Assembly: GCA_040222275.1 (NCBI GenBank)
Contig: JAVKDJ010000046.1
Location: 62,001-126,000, forward strand
DNA length: 64,000 nucleotides
From: CAXBNB01 sp040222275
GTDB taxonomy: Bacteria; Bacteroidota; Bacteroidia; Cytophagales; Cyclobacteriaceae
Direction: 5' to 3'
Position 1 is the first letter of the stretch, and every line of letters starts with the position of its first letter. Below the pieces are notes generated by a model, which saw nothing but the letters and a program-made list of their open reading frames with translations, was not told the DNA's origin and did not search any database. Position numbers and translations under genes: made by a program. Positions 37,840-46,178 of this stretch are shown here, one piece after another.

Positions 37840-40407
37840 CTATCTGCGCTCAAACCTTAAAGAGGCTTTTTGAATTGCTTGGGGAATTTGATCCGTAGCT
37901 TCTTGAAATGTTGCCTTACCATCTATCATTTCCAATAATTTGGCACTGCCAGTTGAAGTCCCATCATAGTCTATTCCGCCAATTGTTAAGATACCCTGTG
38001 AAACCAGGCCCGCAGATCCATCAGATTTCACCACCTTGAGCAGTGCTGGTTTATCCTCGTTCATTTCAGCGCTTATCATCCAATCACCTACTGAATAGGC
38101 ATTGGTTTCCTGATCAAATAGTACTTTTTCACAAACTGACCCGTTGGACTTTGGTTTGATCTGAATGATAGCAAGAAACCTCATTTTTGGGCTTTTTCCC
38201 ATGGTGATTCCCGAAAAATGCCATTGATCAACAAAATCCTTTATTTTTCCCTCCTGGTCCACTTTTCCACTCCAGTTTCGAGCCTCAATGCTAAAAGTAT
38301 CACTCACATTAAATGCAATATCGGAGGATGAATAAAGGGCAACCTGGGCATTGGCAAATTCATTTTCACCGGTAATGGTCTTATTTCCGGAATCAACCTC
38401 AAGACCACTGTCGTTGTGCAATAGCCATGTCCATTCGGCAGGGTGATCTGCTTCCAGTTCATCGTAAATAACAATAATTGATGGGCGAAGCATGGCATAG
38501 TGCCTCCTGAAGCGTTTCATTCCAAGGTCAATTGATTTTAGATCGGAGGAGGAATAGGCATTTGACGCATCACCAACGGCATACGAGATTTGTTTGCCAT
38601 GGAGAAATCGTGGCATCCAACCATATGCCCCTGCATCGAAAGGCTGCCCCTCGCCATCAATCAATATCCCGTTGTGCCCTCGGGTGTGCTTGTGCCAACC
38701 CTGCTGGTGGGGGTCGGCCATTTTTGGTCGATACCCGGAGTTATAAAAAAGCCGCTTGCCCCCGTAAGCAATATTGAAGTTATTTTGCTCTGCATGTGCG
38801 TGCCCCATAGGCCCAAAGGGGCTGCTTGTGGCCGACAGCATCAAATTATTTTTGATATCTTCCAAAGACGTATGCATGTAGGAAACACCCACTTCGGGGA
38901 AATGGGCTGCTTGTAGGAAATCAAATGTAGCCGGAATTTCGGGGAGTGGCATTTTATTGGTCTGCTGAACCCGAAACCAACGAAACTCGGCTTCAGCTGC
39001 AATATCTTGATTCAACCCCCGGGCAACTTCATTCGAATACCAAGCTGCATGGCCGCTGTTGAACATCCTTGCCGCGGCATCCATAAACCCGGCGTACTTC
39101 ATGGTAGGGTACCAATACTTATCGCCATCGTTTCCAAAACCATCACCCACACTATTGGGCGGAAACGCATACATCAACCATTTCGGATTGTTTCGAAACC
39201 AATCAGACTGCTGAAAATCAACACCTGTGAGGTCGCTAAGGATTGTTGACATATCGTAAATTGTAAGGGCATTCATGATAAAATAGCCGATCCCGTTAAA
39301 CCATGCCCCGTCTGTTTCGCCCATTTTAGGAAATTGGGCGATCCATATTTCGTAGATATACTCAATCCATTTATCCGCTTCTGGGCTTTCGCCGGCCAGT
39401 GCCATTGAGGTTTGGAACATTTGGTGCAAAATATGCTGCCAAACATGCATGGAAGAAGACCTGCTTTCGACTTTTCCTACCCACAGATTATAAAAATTGC
39501 TTGCCCTAGTTTCCGATTGCCAAATCATTTTTTTTCTCTCCGTCTCTGTCAACAAATCCCAGAATGTGTCTATAGCCAGGGCCAAACCGGTCATGATTCC
39601 CGAGTCTCCAAAATTCGACAAGTGGGTTATTCCGTTTGGATCCCATTCAGCAACCTCTACCATCCATTTTTTAGCGGCATGAAAGTACTTTATGTCACCG
39701 GTCAAAATATATGCCTGGCTCAGGGTATTCAGCGATGACAATACCCGCCACCCAATCGCCTTGCTTGCCGATTGTGCGATTTTTTCATTTTCATAATCAT
39801 TGGCCCCTTTGTGTTTTGGCAGACCTGACTTCTCTTTTGGTGGAATATCGTTTAAAATAGCATCAGCCTCCCCGAGAATGGCAACTGCCTCTTTGTAACC
39901 CTTTGCACGCGTGCGCAACTCGTTCAGTTCACTTTTTTTGGCAAAAACCCTTGGGTGGCCGGAGGAGACATTACTAAGTACTTTATTCAGGTTTGGTGTC
40001 ACAAATTCCTTTGTGGCAGAGGTGATTTTGAATGAATCGATTGGGTTCCAATCTCCTCCACTCACCCGATGCTGCCAATACCAGAGTCCTTCGCCCAGCT
40101 TTTGGTGTGGATTAAAGATGGCAAAAGGAATCTCCTTTTTTTCGATCAGGTTCTCCGAAAAATCAATTTTGGAAGATAGCCGCACATCATACCTGGCTCC
40201 TTTGTTTGTCGTGGGCCATTCAAAACCGGGAGGATTGAACGAGGGCACTTCACCATGCGAAGGTGAAGTCCATACCCTATATTTTGGATAAACATATTTG
40301 CTCGTCACCGCTAACTCTCCACTCGATTCTTTAGGCACAACACCCTGGCTTTGACAGCCACCGCTAAAAAGTATCATTATACTCGAAACTATACTTATTT
40401 TCATCAT
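37840..40407 (-). CDS. Heparinase II/III-type polysaccharide lyase, copy A (DUF4962)
   Basis: This 855-residue lipoprotein (Cys18) has an N-terminal DUF4962-type beta domain (about 40-135). An alpha/alpha toroid follows, with SSSMHVWQHILHQ at 318-329 and the likely catalytic Tyr375 in NGIGYF. A heparinase II/III beta-sandwich has the conserved histidine motif GHAHAEQNNF at 535-544. Such enzymes split uronic-acid glycosides by beta-elimination. The family within the PL classes is not assigned; ulvan-, glycosaminoglycan- and alginate-type lyases share this fold. The start overlaps the stop of copy B by 4 bp (ATGA). Overall it looks about 55-60% identical to copy B by eye, but 421-450 differs strongly. 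Confidence 0.9.
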   Translation of the reverse strand: MMKISIVSSIMILFSGGCQSQGVVPKESSGELAVTSKYVYPKYRVWTSPSHGEVPSFNPPGFEWPTTNKGARYDVRLSSKIDFSENLIEKKEIPFAIFNPHQKLGEGLWYWQHRVSGGDWNPIDSFKITSATKEFVTPNLNKVLSNVSSGHPRVFAKKSELNELRTRAKGYKEAVAILGEADAILNDIPPKEKSGLPKHKGANDYENEKIAQSASKAIGWRVLSSLNTLSQAYILTGDIKYFHAAKKWMVEVAEWDPNGITHLSNFGDSGIMTGLALAIDTFWDLLTETERKKMIWQSETRASNFYNLWVGKVESRSSSMHVWQHILHQMFQTSMALAGESPEADKWIEYIYEIWIAQFPKMGETDGAWFNGIGYFIMNALTIYDMSTILSDLTGVDFQQSDWFRNNPKWLMYAFPPNSVGDGFGNDGDKYWYPTMKYAGFMDAAARMFNSGHAAWYSNEVARGLNQDIAAEAEFRWFRVQQTNKMPLPEIPATFDFLQAAHFPEVGVSYMHTSLEDIKNNLMLSATSSPFGPMGHAHAEQNNFNIAYGGKRLFYNSGYRPKMADPHQQGWHKHTRGHNGILIDGEGQPFDAGAYGWMPRFLHGKQISYAVGDASNAYSSSDLKSIDLGMKRFRRHYAMLRPSIIVIYDELEADHPAEWTWLLHNDSGLEVDSGNKTITGENEFANAQVALYSSSDIAFNVSDTFSIEARNWSGKVDQEGKIKDFVDQWHFSGITMGKSPKMRFLAIIQIKPKSNGSVCEKVLFDQETNAYSVGDWMISAEMNEDKPALLKVVKSDGSAGLVSQGILTIGGIDYDGTSTGSAKLLEMIDGKATFQEATDQIPQAIQKASLRFERR

Positions 40408-42959
40408 CTGTTAGATTTTTTCATCGCTTTAACAATTGCAGGTGGAACTTTATCCACAACTTCCTGAAATACCTTCTCATCTTCAATTACTTCCACTAAT
40501 TTGGAACTTCCAACTAGCCCTCCATTATAATTTATACCATCAAAATCCAATCCCCCGGAGGACACCAATGATGCAGTTCCCCAACTGTCCTTAATTTCAA
40601 TTTTCACGGGTTTCGCTACATCCATTTCCGCTTTGATATTCCATCCTGCAACCGAATAGGTATTAGTCGATACATCAAAAACTACTTCATCGCAAACCGA
40701 CTCTCCAGATTTTGGTTTCACCTGAATAATTGCCAAATAGCGCATTTTATCGGTCTTTTCTTTTGATACGCCATAAAAATGCCATTGATCTTTAAACACT
40801 TTCAAATCACCATCCTTATCTCTTTTTTGTATCCAGTTCCTCACGGGGACTGAGAATTTATCACTTACTTTAAAATCTATATCAGTCGAAGAAAACAACG
40901 AAACCTGAGCATTTGCCAATTCGTTTTCAGCAAACAATGTTCTCTTTTCGGGATCGACTTCAATTCCATGGTCGTTATGAAGCAACCAACTCCATTCGGC
41001 ATCATGGTCTGCTTCCAATTCATCGTAAACAATAATTATAGAAGGGCGCAGCATTATAAAATGCCGTCTGAAACGTTTCATCCCCAAATCAACGTTTTCA
41101 CCCAGATCAGAACCGGAATAAGCATTGGAAGCATCGCCAACAGCGTAAGAAATTTTATCACCGTGTATGAACCGGGGTATCCAACCATAAGCACCGGCAT
41201 TGAAAGGTTGTCCTTCGCCATCAATTAATACGGCATTATGGCCTTGTGTGTGTTTATACCAGGCTAAAAAATGTGGGTCTCCCATAGTTGCACGATAACC
41301 AGTATTGTAGAATAAGCGCTTCCCACCGAAAGCAATATTAAAACCGTTCTGCTCGGCGTGCGTGTGCCCTAAAGAACCGAACGGACTGCTGCGTATGGAA
41401 AACATCAGATTGTTTTCGATTTCAGGCAATGTGGTATGCATATACGCAACTCCCACATCGGGAAATATTGCAGCCTGTGGAAGTTCTACCTTTTTTAAAG
41501 GTTCGGGCAATGAATTTGGGTAGCCATGCTGCATCCGGTACCATAAAAATTTGGAATCGTCCGAAACCTCCATTCCATGGCTATTTGAAACCTCCAGAGC
41601 ATACCAGTAAGCCAGTGGATCTTTATTGCTTCGAGCAACAGCTTCTGCATAAGCACCATGCCCAAGCCCGGGACGGTCTGTACCATCGGAACCGTTGCAG
41701 AATCCATCGGAAACAGAATTCGGAGGAAAGGCATACATTAACCACTTCATATTGTTTTCATACCAAGGGATGCTTCTAAAATCAACATTCGTAAATTCAC
41801 TAAAAATTTCCGTTACATCGTAAAGCGCAACTGTATTAACGTGAAAATACCCAGTGCCATTAAACCAAGCGCCATCGTTCTCCCCCATTTTTGGTGACTG
41901 TGCAATCCATAATTCATAAATGTATTCCAACCAAAGTTCTGCATCCTTTGTTTCACCGAGAAACGCCACAGAAGTTTGCAATAGATTATGCAAAATGTGT
42001 TGCCAAACGTGCATTGAAGATGATCGGTTTTCTACGTAATTCTTCCACTTATTATAAAAGCCATTTGCCCGGACCGATACCTGATCTATAATTTCTTTCC
42101 TTTCATTTTCAGTTAATAAGTCCCAAAATGTATCAAAGCTAATTGCCAATCCGGCCATTATACCGGCATCTCCAAAATTATTGTGATGAGTCAAACCCCT
42201 TGGATCCCATTTCAAGGCCTCCGTAATCCAAGGCTTGGCGGCATTGAAATATTTTGGATCTCCAGTAACTACATAAGCCTGGGAAAAACGGGTAAGCGCA
42301 TCGAGCATTGCAACCCCCAAACGCTTGCTTGCCTTACTTGCAATTTTTTCGTTTTCAAAATCATTCTTTCCTTTTATAGCAGGAAGTGCAGCTGATTCTT
42401 TCGGGGGAACAGAATTCAGGTATTTACCGGCTTCTTTTATTACAGCAGCTATTTCTTTATAATCTTTTGCCATCGCATGGAATGTGTTCAAATCTTCTTT
42501 TTTCACCAACACCCGAGGATGCCACGATGCTACCCTGTCAATAACTTCTCCGATATTGGGTGTTACAAAATCTTTTGCCGATGATGTGATTCTAAAGGAA
42601 TCAACTTTTCCCCATGACTCATTGTTCACTTTCAACTGCCAATACCAAGTACCTTTATCGAGTTTTTGATGCGGATTATAAAGGGCAAATGGAATGTTCT
42701 CTTTTTGGATTACATCTTTTGTAAAATCTTTGGAAGATGAAAGACGAACTGAGTATTTCGCATTTTTCACCACGGGCCATTGCAAACTGGGTGGATTGTA
42801 GGCTACTTCCTCTCCATCGGAAGGTGTAGTCCATACCCTATATTTCGGATATATGAAAGGTGCGGTGACGGAAGCCTCTGTTTCCGCAATACTTTCTTTC
42901 TGTCCCCTACATCCGATTAACAGAACAGCAATTAACAATGAGCAAACGTAATTTTTCAT
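40404..42959 (-). CDS. Heparinase II/III-type polysaccharide lyase, copy B (DUF4962)
   Basis: This 851-residue lipoprotein paralogue of copy A (Cys17, LIGC) has the same domain order and motifs: SSSMHVWQHILHN, NGTGYF, GHTHAEQNGF and MKRFRRHFIMLRPSIIIVYDELEADH. The largest difference is after PPNSV. Copy B has GFCNGSDGTDRPGLGHGAYAEAV where A has a GDKYWYP-containing stretch, so the pockets and products may differ. Divergence suggests complementary substrate patterns, for example differently sulfated or epimerised uronates. It is preceded by a short relic that resembles the end of another lyase. Confidence 0.9.
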   Translation of the reverse strand: MKNYVCSLLIAVLLIGCRGQKESIAETEASVTAPFIYPKYRVWTTPSDGEEVAYNPPSLQWPVVKNAKYSVRLSSSKDFTKDVIQKENIPFALYNPHQKLDKGTWYWQLKVNNESWGKVDSFRITSSAKDFVTPNIGEVIDRVASWHPRVLVKKEDLNTFHAMAKDYKEIAAVIKEAGKYLNSVPPKESAALPAIKGKNDFENEKIASKASKRLGVAMLDALTRFSQAYVVTGDPKYFNAAKPWITEALKWDPRGLTHHNNFGDAGIMAGLAISFDTFWDLLTENERKEIIDQVSVRANGFYNKWKNYVENRSSSMHVWQHILHNLLQTSVAFLGETKDAELWLEYIYELWIAQSPKMGENDGAWFNGTGYFHVNTVALYDVTEIFSEFTNVDFRSIPWYENNMKWLMYAFPPNSVSDGFCNGSDGTDRPGLGHGAYAEAVARSNKDPLAYWYALEVSNSHGMEVSDDSKFLWYRMQHGYPNSLPEPLKKVELPQAAIFPDVGVAYMHTTLPEIENNLMFSIRSSPFGSLGHTHAEQNGFNIAFGGKRLFYNTGYRATMGDPHFLAWYKHTQGHNAVLIDGEGQPFNAGAYGWIPRFIHGDKISYAVGDASNAYSGSDLGENVDLGMKRFRRHFIMLRPSIIIVYDELEADHDAEWSWLLHNDHGIEVDPEKRTLFAENELANAQVSLFSSTDIDFKVSDKFSVPVRNWIQKRDKDGDLKVFKDQWHFYGVSKEKTDKMRYLAIIQVKPKSGESVCDEVVFDVSTNTYSVAGWNIKAEMDVAKPVKIEIKDSWGTASLVSSGGLDFDGINYNGGLVGSSKLVEVIEDEKVFQEVVDKVPPAIVKAMKKSNR

Positions 42960-42976
42960 GAATACTTTTATGATAT

Positions 42977-43018
42977 CTAAGACCTTAGGGATGTTTTTTT
43001 GACGGCTTTAGGGATTTC
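42977..43018 (-). pseudogene. C-terminal relic of a third lyase
   Basis: Between the sulfatase stop (43037) and the lyase B start, 13 codons plus stop read EIPKAVKKTSLRS. This matches the C-terminus of lyase A (QIPQAIQKASLR) at IP, A, K and SLR, plus a V/I pair. Lyase B itself ends differently (KVPPAIVKAMKKSNR). The frame continues in phase with the sulfatase past its stop. The simplest reading is a remnant of a deleted tandem copy. The match is short, so chance is not excluded. Confidence 0.45.
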
Positions 43019-43036
43019 ATGAATGAACAGATGGTG

Positions 43037-44410
43037 CTATAATGAGTTGGAAGGGTTTCGTTCTAACCACTCCTGATATTGAACTGTAAGCAGCTCAACA
43101 ATTTCAGGGTTGTCTTTCGCCAGGTTGGTCATTTCACCAGGGTCGTTTTCAAGATCAACTAGAAAAAGCCTGTCGTCTTCGGTCAAGGGGGCTTTGTTGC
43201 TCTTGTCCACAGGGTTGCCAAGCAGTTTCCATTTTCCAGACCTGGTTGCCCATTGTTTTCCATGCTGCCAGCTGAAAACTTCATTATGCTGGCTTTTCTC
43301 ACCGGCATTTTCTATCACAGGTCTAAGGCTTTTTCCATCCAATTCTGTGGTATCCAGACCAATATTGCACAGATCGGCCAATGTTGGCATCCAGTCGGCG
43401 TTTACAGCAAATTGGTCCCGCACCTGGTCGCTTGGAAGTTGTGCCGGCCAACTGATAGCAGCCGGAACCCTGAAACCTCCCTCGAACAAGCAGGATTTGG
43501 CCCCTCGGTACGGCCCTGCATCACCACCTCCGAAAAAAGCCCTTTCTTCTGTAGAATACCCATTGTCAGACTGGAAGACAATGATGGTATTTTCGTATAA
43601 ACCCAACGACTTCAACTTTCCAATTAGCTCCCCGATCTTATCGTCTTGAGTGGACAAAAATGCTGCGTACAAATCACGTGGATAGGCCAGCCCTTTGTCC
43701 TGATAGTATTTAAGCCACTCGGGTGTGCCCTGATATGGGTAGTGGGGTGTATTCATGGCAAAATACATAAAGAACGGATTGCCTTGGTTTTTATCCAGAA
43801 ATTGGGAGGCCTCTTCAACCATCAAGGTAGGGAAAAACCGGCCATTGTAAAAGACTTCCTGGCCATTGCGATACAAGTCATGCCTGTTGGGGCCTCTCCA
43901 ATAGTAGAAGTGGGAAAAATTGTCGATACACCCGACATGATGCCCAAATGAATAGTCAAATCCTTGATCGTTTGGTAACATACCTTCCTGATCGCCAAGA
44001 TGCCACTTACCAATGTGAGCCGTGGCATAGCCTGCATCTTTGAACATTTCAGCCATGGTATATTGCTCCCCTCTCAACCCCTTTGTTGTAACGGGTACAG
44101 ACGGGATATTTCCTGGCACACCAGCTCTTTGAGGAGTCTTGCCTGTCAATAGCCCCGCCCTCGATGGAGAGCAGACAGGTGCCCCATAAAACTGGGTAAA
44201 CCGCACCCCATTTCTAACCAACGCATCCATGTTTGGTGTTTGCAGGTCTGTGGCTCCATAGATATTGAGGTCGATTGAGCCCTGGTCATCCGTATAAATG
44301 ATGATGACGTTAGGCTTTTCATTGACAATACTCCCCTGCTGACAGGCGGATTGCACCAGCATAGCCCACAGGACCCACATGAAATAAAGTGTTTGTTTTT
44401 TGTTTCCCAT
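43037..44410 (-). CDS. Sulfatase (formylglycine type), lipoprotein
   Basis: This S1-family sulfatase has the catalytic Cys80 in VCSPSRAGLLTG, YTDDQGSID at the metal site, HIGKWHLGDQ and FQSDNGYSTEE. ATG at 44410 gives a standard lipoprotein signal with Cys23 (VQSAC), 457 aa. The frame also offers an ATG at 44440. The GGGDAGPYRGAKSCLFEGGFRVP segment is typical of arylsulfatase-A-like subfamilies. It lies in the long minus-strand run between the unknown membrane-anchored protein and the lyases. Confidence 0.93.
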   Translation of the reverse strand: MGNKKQTLYFMWVLWAMLVQSACQQGSIVNEKPNVIIIYTDDQGSIDLNIYGATDLQTPNMDALVRNGVRFTQFYGAPVCSPSRAGLLTGKTPQRAGVPGNIPSVPVTTKGLRGEQYTMAEMFKDAGYATAHIGKWHLGDQEGMLPNDQGFDYSFGHHVGCIDNFSHFYYWRGPNRHDLYRNGQEVFYNGRFFPTLMVEEASQFLDKNQGNPFFMYFAMNTPHYPYQGTPEWLKYYQDKGLAYPRDLYAAFLSTQDDKIGELIGKLKSLGLYENTIIVFQSDNGYSTEERAFFGGGDAGPYRGAKSCLFEGGFRVPAAISWPAQLPSDQVRDQFAVNADWMPTLADLCNIGLDTTELDGKSLRPVIENAGEKSQHNEVFSWQHGKQWATRSGKWKLLGNPVDKSNKAPLTEDDRLFLVDLENDPGEMTNLAKDNPEIVELLTVQYQEWLERNPSNSL

Positions 44411-44519
44411 TTTTACAAATTCGATTAAGGTTTTGAACATCCAAACATCAAAGCCGACGCAAACAGGATTGCCAAAGGTTGTAGGGTTTTAGGTCCTTTC
44501 ATATTACAATTCAATTTTA

Positions 44520-46175
44520 CTAATTTAATCCATCTATACTGCCCTCAAAAAACGGCCATTGATCAAAATCCCTTTCTACATCCTTTTTGTTCACGCTTTT
44601 TATCGTCCATCGCTCTTTTGGTGCGTCCAGGTCATATTGTATGAAATTGCCATTGGGATGTGTAAATTGAACTGAATACAATTTCTTGTCTGGGTTATTC
44701 TTTAAAATATCATTCAATGAACCCTCTGCTGTTTCGGCCCTTGCAATCACCATTAACCCCAATTCTTTTTGGGAATAAATGTTGAGGTAAATACCGTCCG
44801 AAATTTTAAAAGTTTCCCAACCTTCAGAAGAATGCACGGGCTTTTTTCCCTCCGGGATTTGAACTTTGCCTTTAGCGCAGGCAAAATCTTCATAAACCCC
44901 TGTGTTGTTCCAATCAATTCGATCCTCTCCAGGCCCATACATGTGAAATACTTCATCCAATTCTGTGGCATCATCATCCAAAAACAAGGTAATCGGTTTT
45001 GGCATGATCATAGATCTTTTGCCCTGGTTGGCACCTCCGGCTGAAATCAAATAATCTTTGTCTCCCGAATAGATTTCACCACAGGAGTTGTATCCATGAC
45101 CAAGCCTTACAAAATACGCGTTGGGTTTTTCCAATATCCACTCCATGGATCTATTGGGAGGCCTGTATGACATCATTGCTGCAAAGAGTGCGTGATGTTC
45201 CCCCCGGGAAATACTTACCTCCAGGCTGTCCACATATAAGCTGGCAAATACTTTGTACATAACCGTATGGTAGTCTGAATCAATATTTCTTTTGCTACCG
45301 TCTCCAAATCGCCTTCTATGAGGTGGATGGTGCCTGAATTTATAGCTACCTAAAGCATACTGCCAACTCAGCCTGTCCAATAGTTTTCTGGTGATAGTTT
45401 GTATCTCACCTATCGTAAATTCATGCAACAATAACAAAGTAGAATAAGCATATCCCAGATATGGAGCAGAGTTAAATTCGTAAAAACCATAAGTGTCAAT
45501 TTCTGTCAAAAACTGTGTCAACTTCTCTTCCATCCCATTGTTTGCATTGTCAAAATCTGGCGATTTATCCCCATTTTCCCATAGCCACTGGTTTTTGAGA
45601 TAGCGAGAGGTCTCAGCCATCAGGATGTGGTTTTCTGTATCTTGAATGGCTGTATAGGCCACATTTCTAGTGAAATCATCTCCTTCTATAGTAAGGATGT
45701 GTTCCAAAAGATGGGCTTTGGTTTCAGGATACAAAACATCCGGGCGATCTTTAAACAAATGAAATACCGCTGTGAATCCCATGGCATTGAAGTCATAATC
45801 CCCGTTTGGGTTCATCAGCCAGGGCGAACCTGGGTTTCCTGTAGCTTTCTGTCGCATGATATACTGGTTCATTTCATCGATGCGCTGGCCTGTTAGGAAA
45901 CAACCCAAGACAATCCGAGCGTTTTTAAAACTCACCTTTTCATCCTTTTGCCATTCTTCGGGTGTTTTTTTTGCCCAATGACGGAATAAATATTGCTGAA
46001 AGCCTGATGTGTCTTTGAACACCAATGTGCGCTCGGTAGGAACACTAATATTTCCTTGCAAAATTGGCTGGTCCATCTTCCTGCCGGCTCCTCCAAAAAT
46101 ATTGACCAAGGCAAATAGTGCAATGGGTATTCCCAAAACCAGTGATAAGGCAATTATGGCAATTTTCTTTTTCAA
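44520..46175 (-). CDS. Membrane-anchored protein of unknown function, candidate lyase
   Basis: This 551-residue protein has an uncleaved-looking N-terminal helix (5-26, IAIIALSLVLGIPIALFALV). The periplasmic part appears to be a helical toroid followed by beta structure. I recognise no named family. Residues that recur in alpha/alpha-toroid polysaccharide lyases are present in the right order: Asn182-His183 (DTENHIL), tyrosines at 232, 239 and 242 (YGFYEFNSAPYLGYAYS), and a basic cluster RHHPPHRRR at 281-289. The gene sits 3 bp after the GH105 gene and before a sulfatase, so a role in cutting or binding uronate oligomers is plausible but unproven. Confidence 0.75.
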   Translation of the reverse strand: MKKKIAIIALSLVLGIPIALFALVNIFGGAGRKMDQPILQGNISVPTERTLVFKDTSGFQQYLFRHWAKKTPEEWQKDEKVSFKNARIVLGCFLTGQRIDEMNQYIMRQKATGNPGSPWLMNPNGDYDFNAMGFTAVFHLFKDRPDVLYPETKAHLLEHILTIEGDDFTRNVAYTAIQDTENHILMAETSRYLKNQWLWENGDKSPDFDNANNGMEEKLTQFLTEIDTYGFYEFNSAPYLGYAYSTLLLLHEFTIGEIQTITRKLLDRLSWQYALGSYKFRHHPPHRRRFGDGSKRNIDSDYHTVMYKVFASLYVDSLEVSISRGEHHALFAAMMSYRPPNRSMEWILEKPNAYFVRLGHGYNSCGEIYSGDKDYLISAGGANQGKRSMIMPKPITLFLDDDATELDEVFHMYGPGEDRIDWNNTGVYEDFACAKGKVQIPEGKKPVHSSEGWETFKISDGIYLNIYSQKELGLMVIARAETAEGSLNDILKNNPDKKLYSVQFTHPNGNFIQYDLDAPKERWTIKSVNKKDVERDFDQWPFFEGSIDGLN

Positions 46176-46178
46176 CTC

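Noticed and set aside
37840..42959. Tandem lyases as one split or frameshifted gene
   Set aside because: Each copy has its own lipoprotein signal, all domains and a stop. They are full paralogues.
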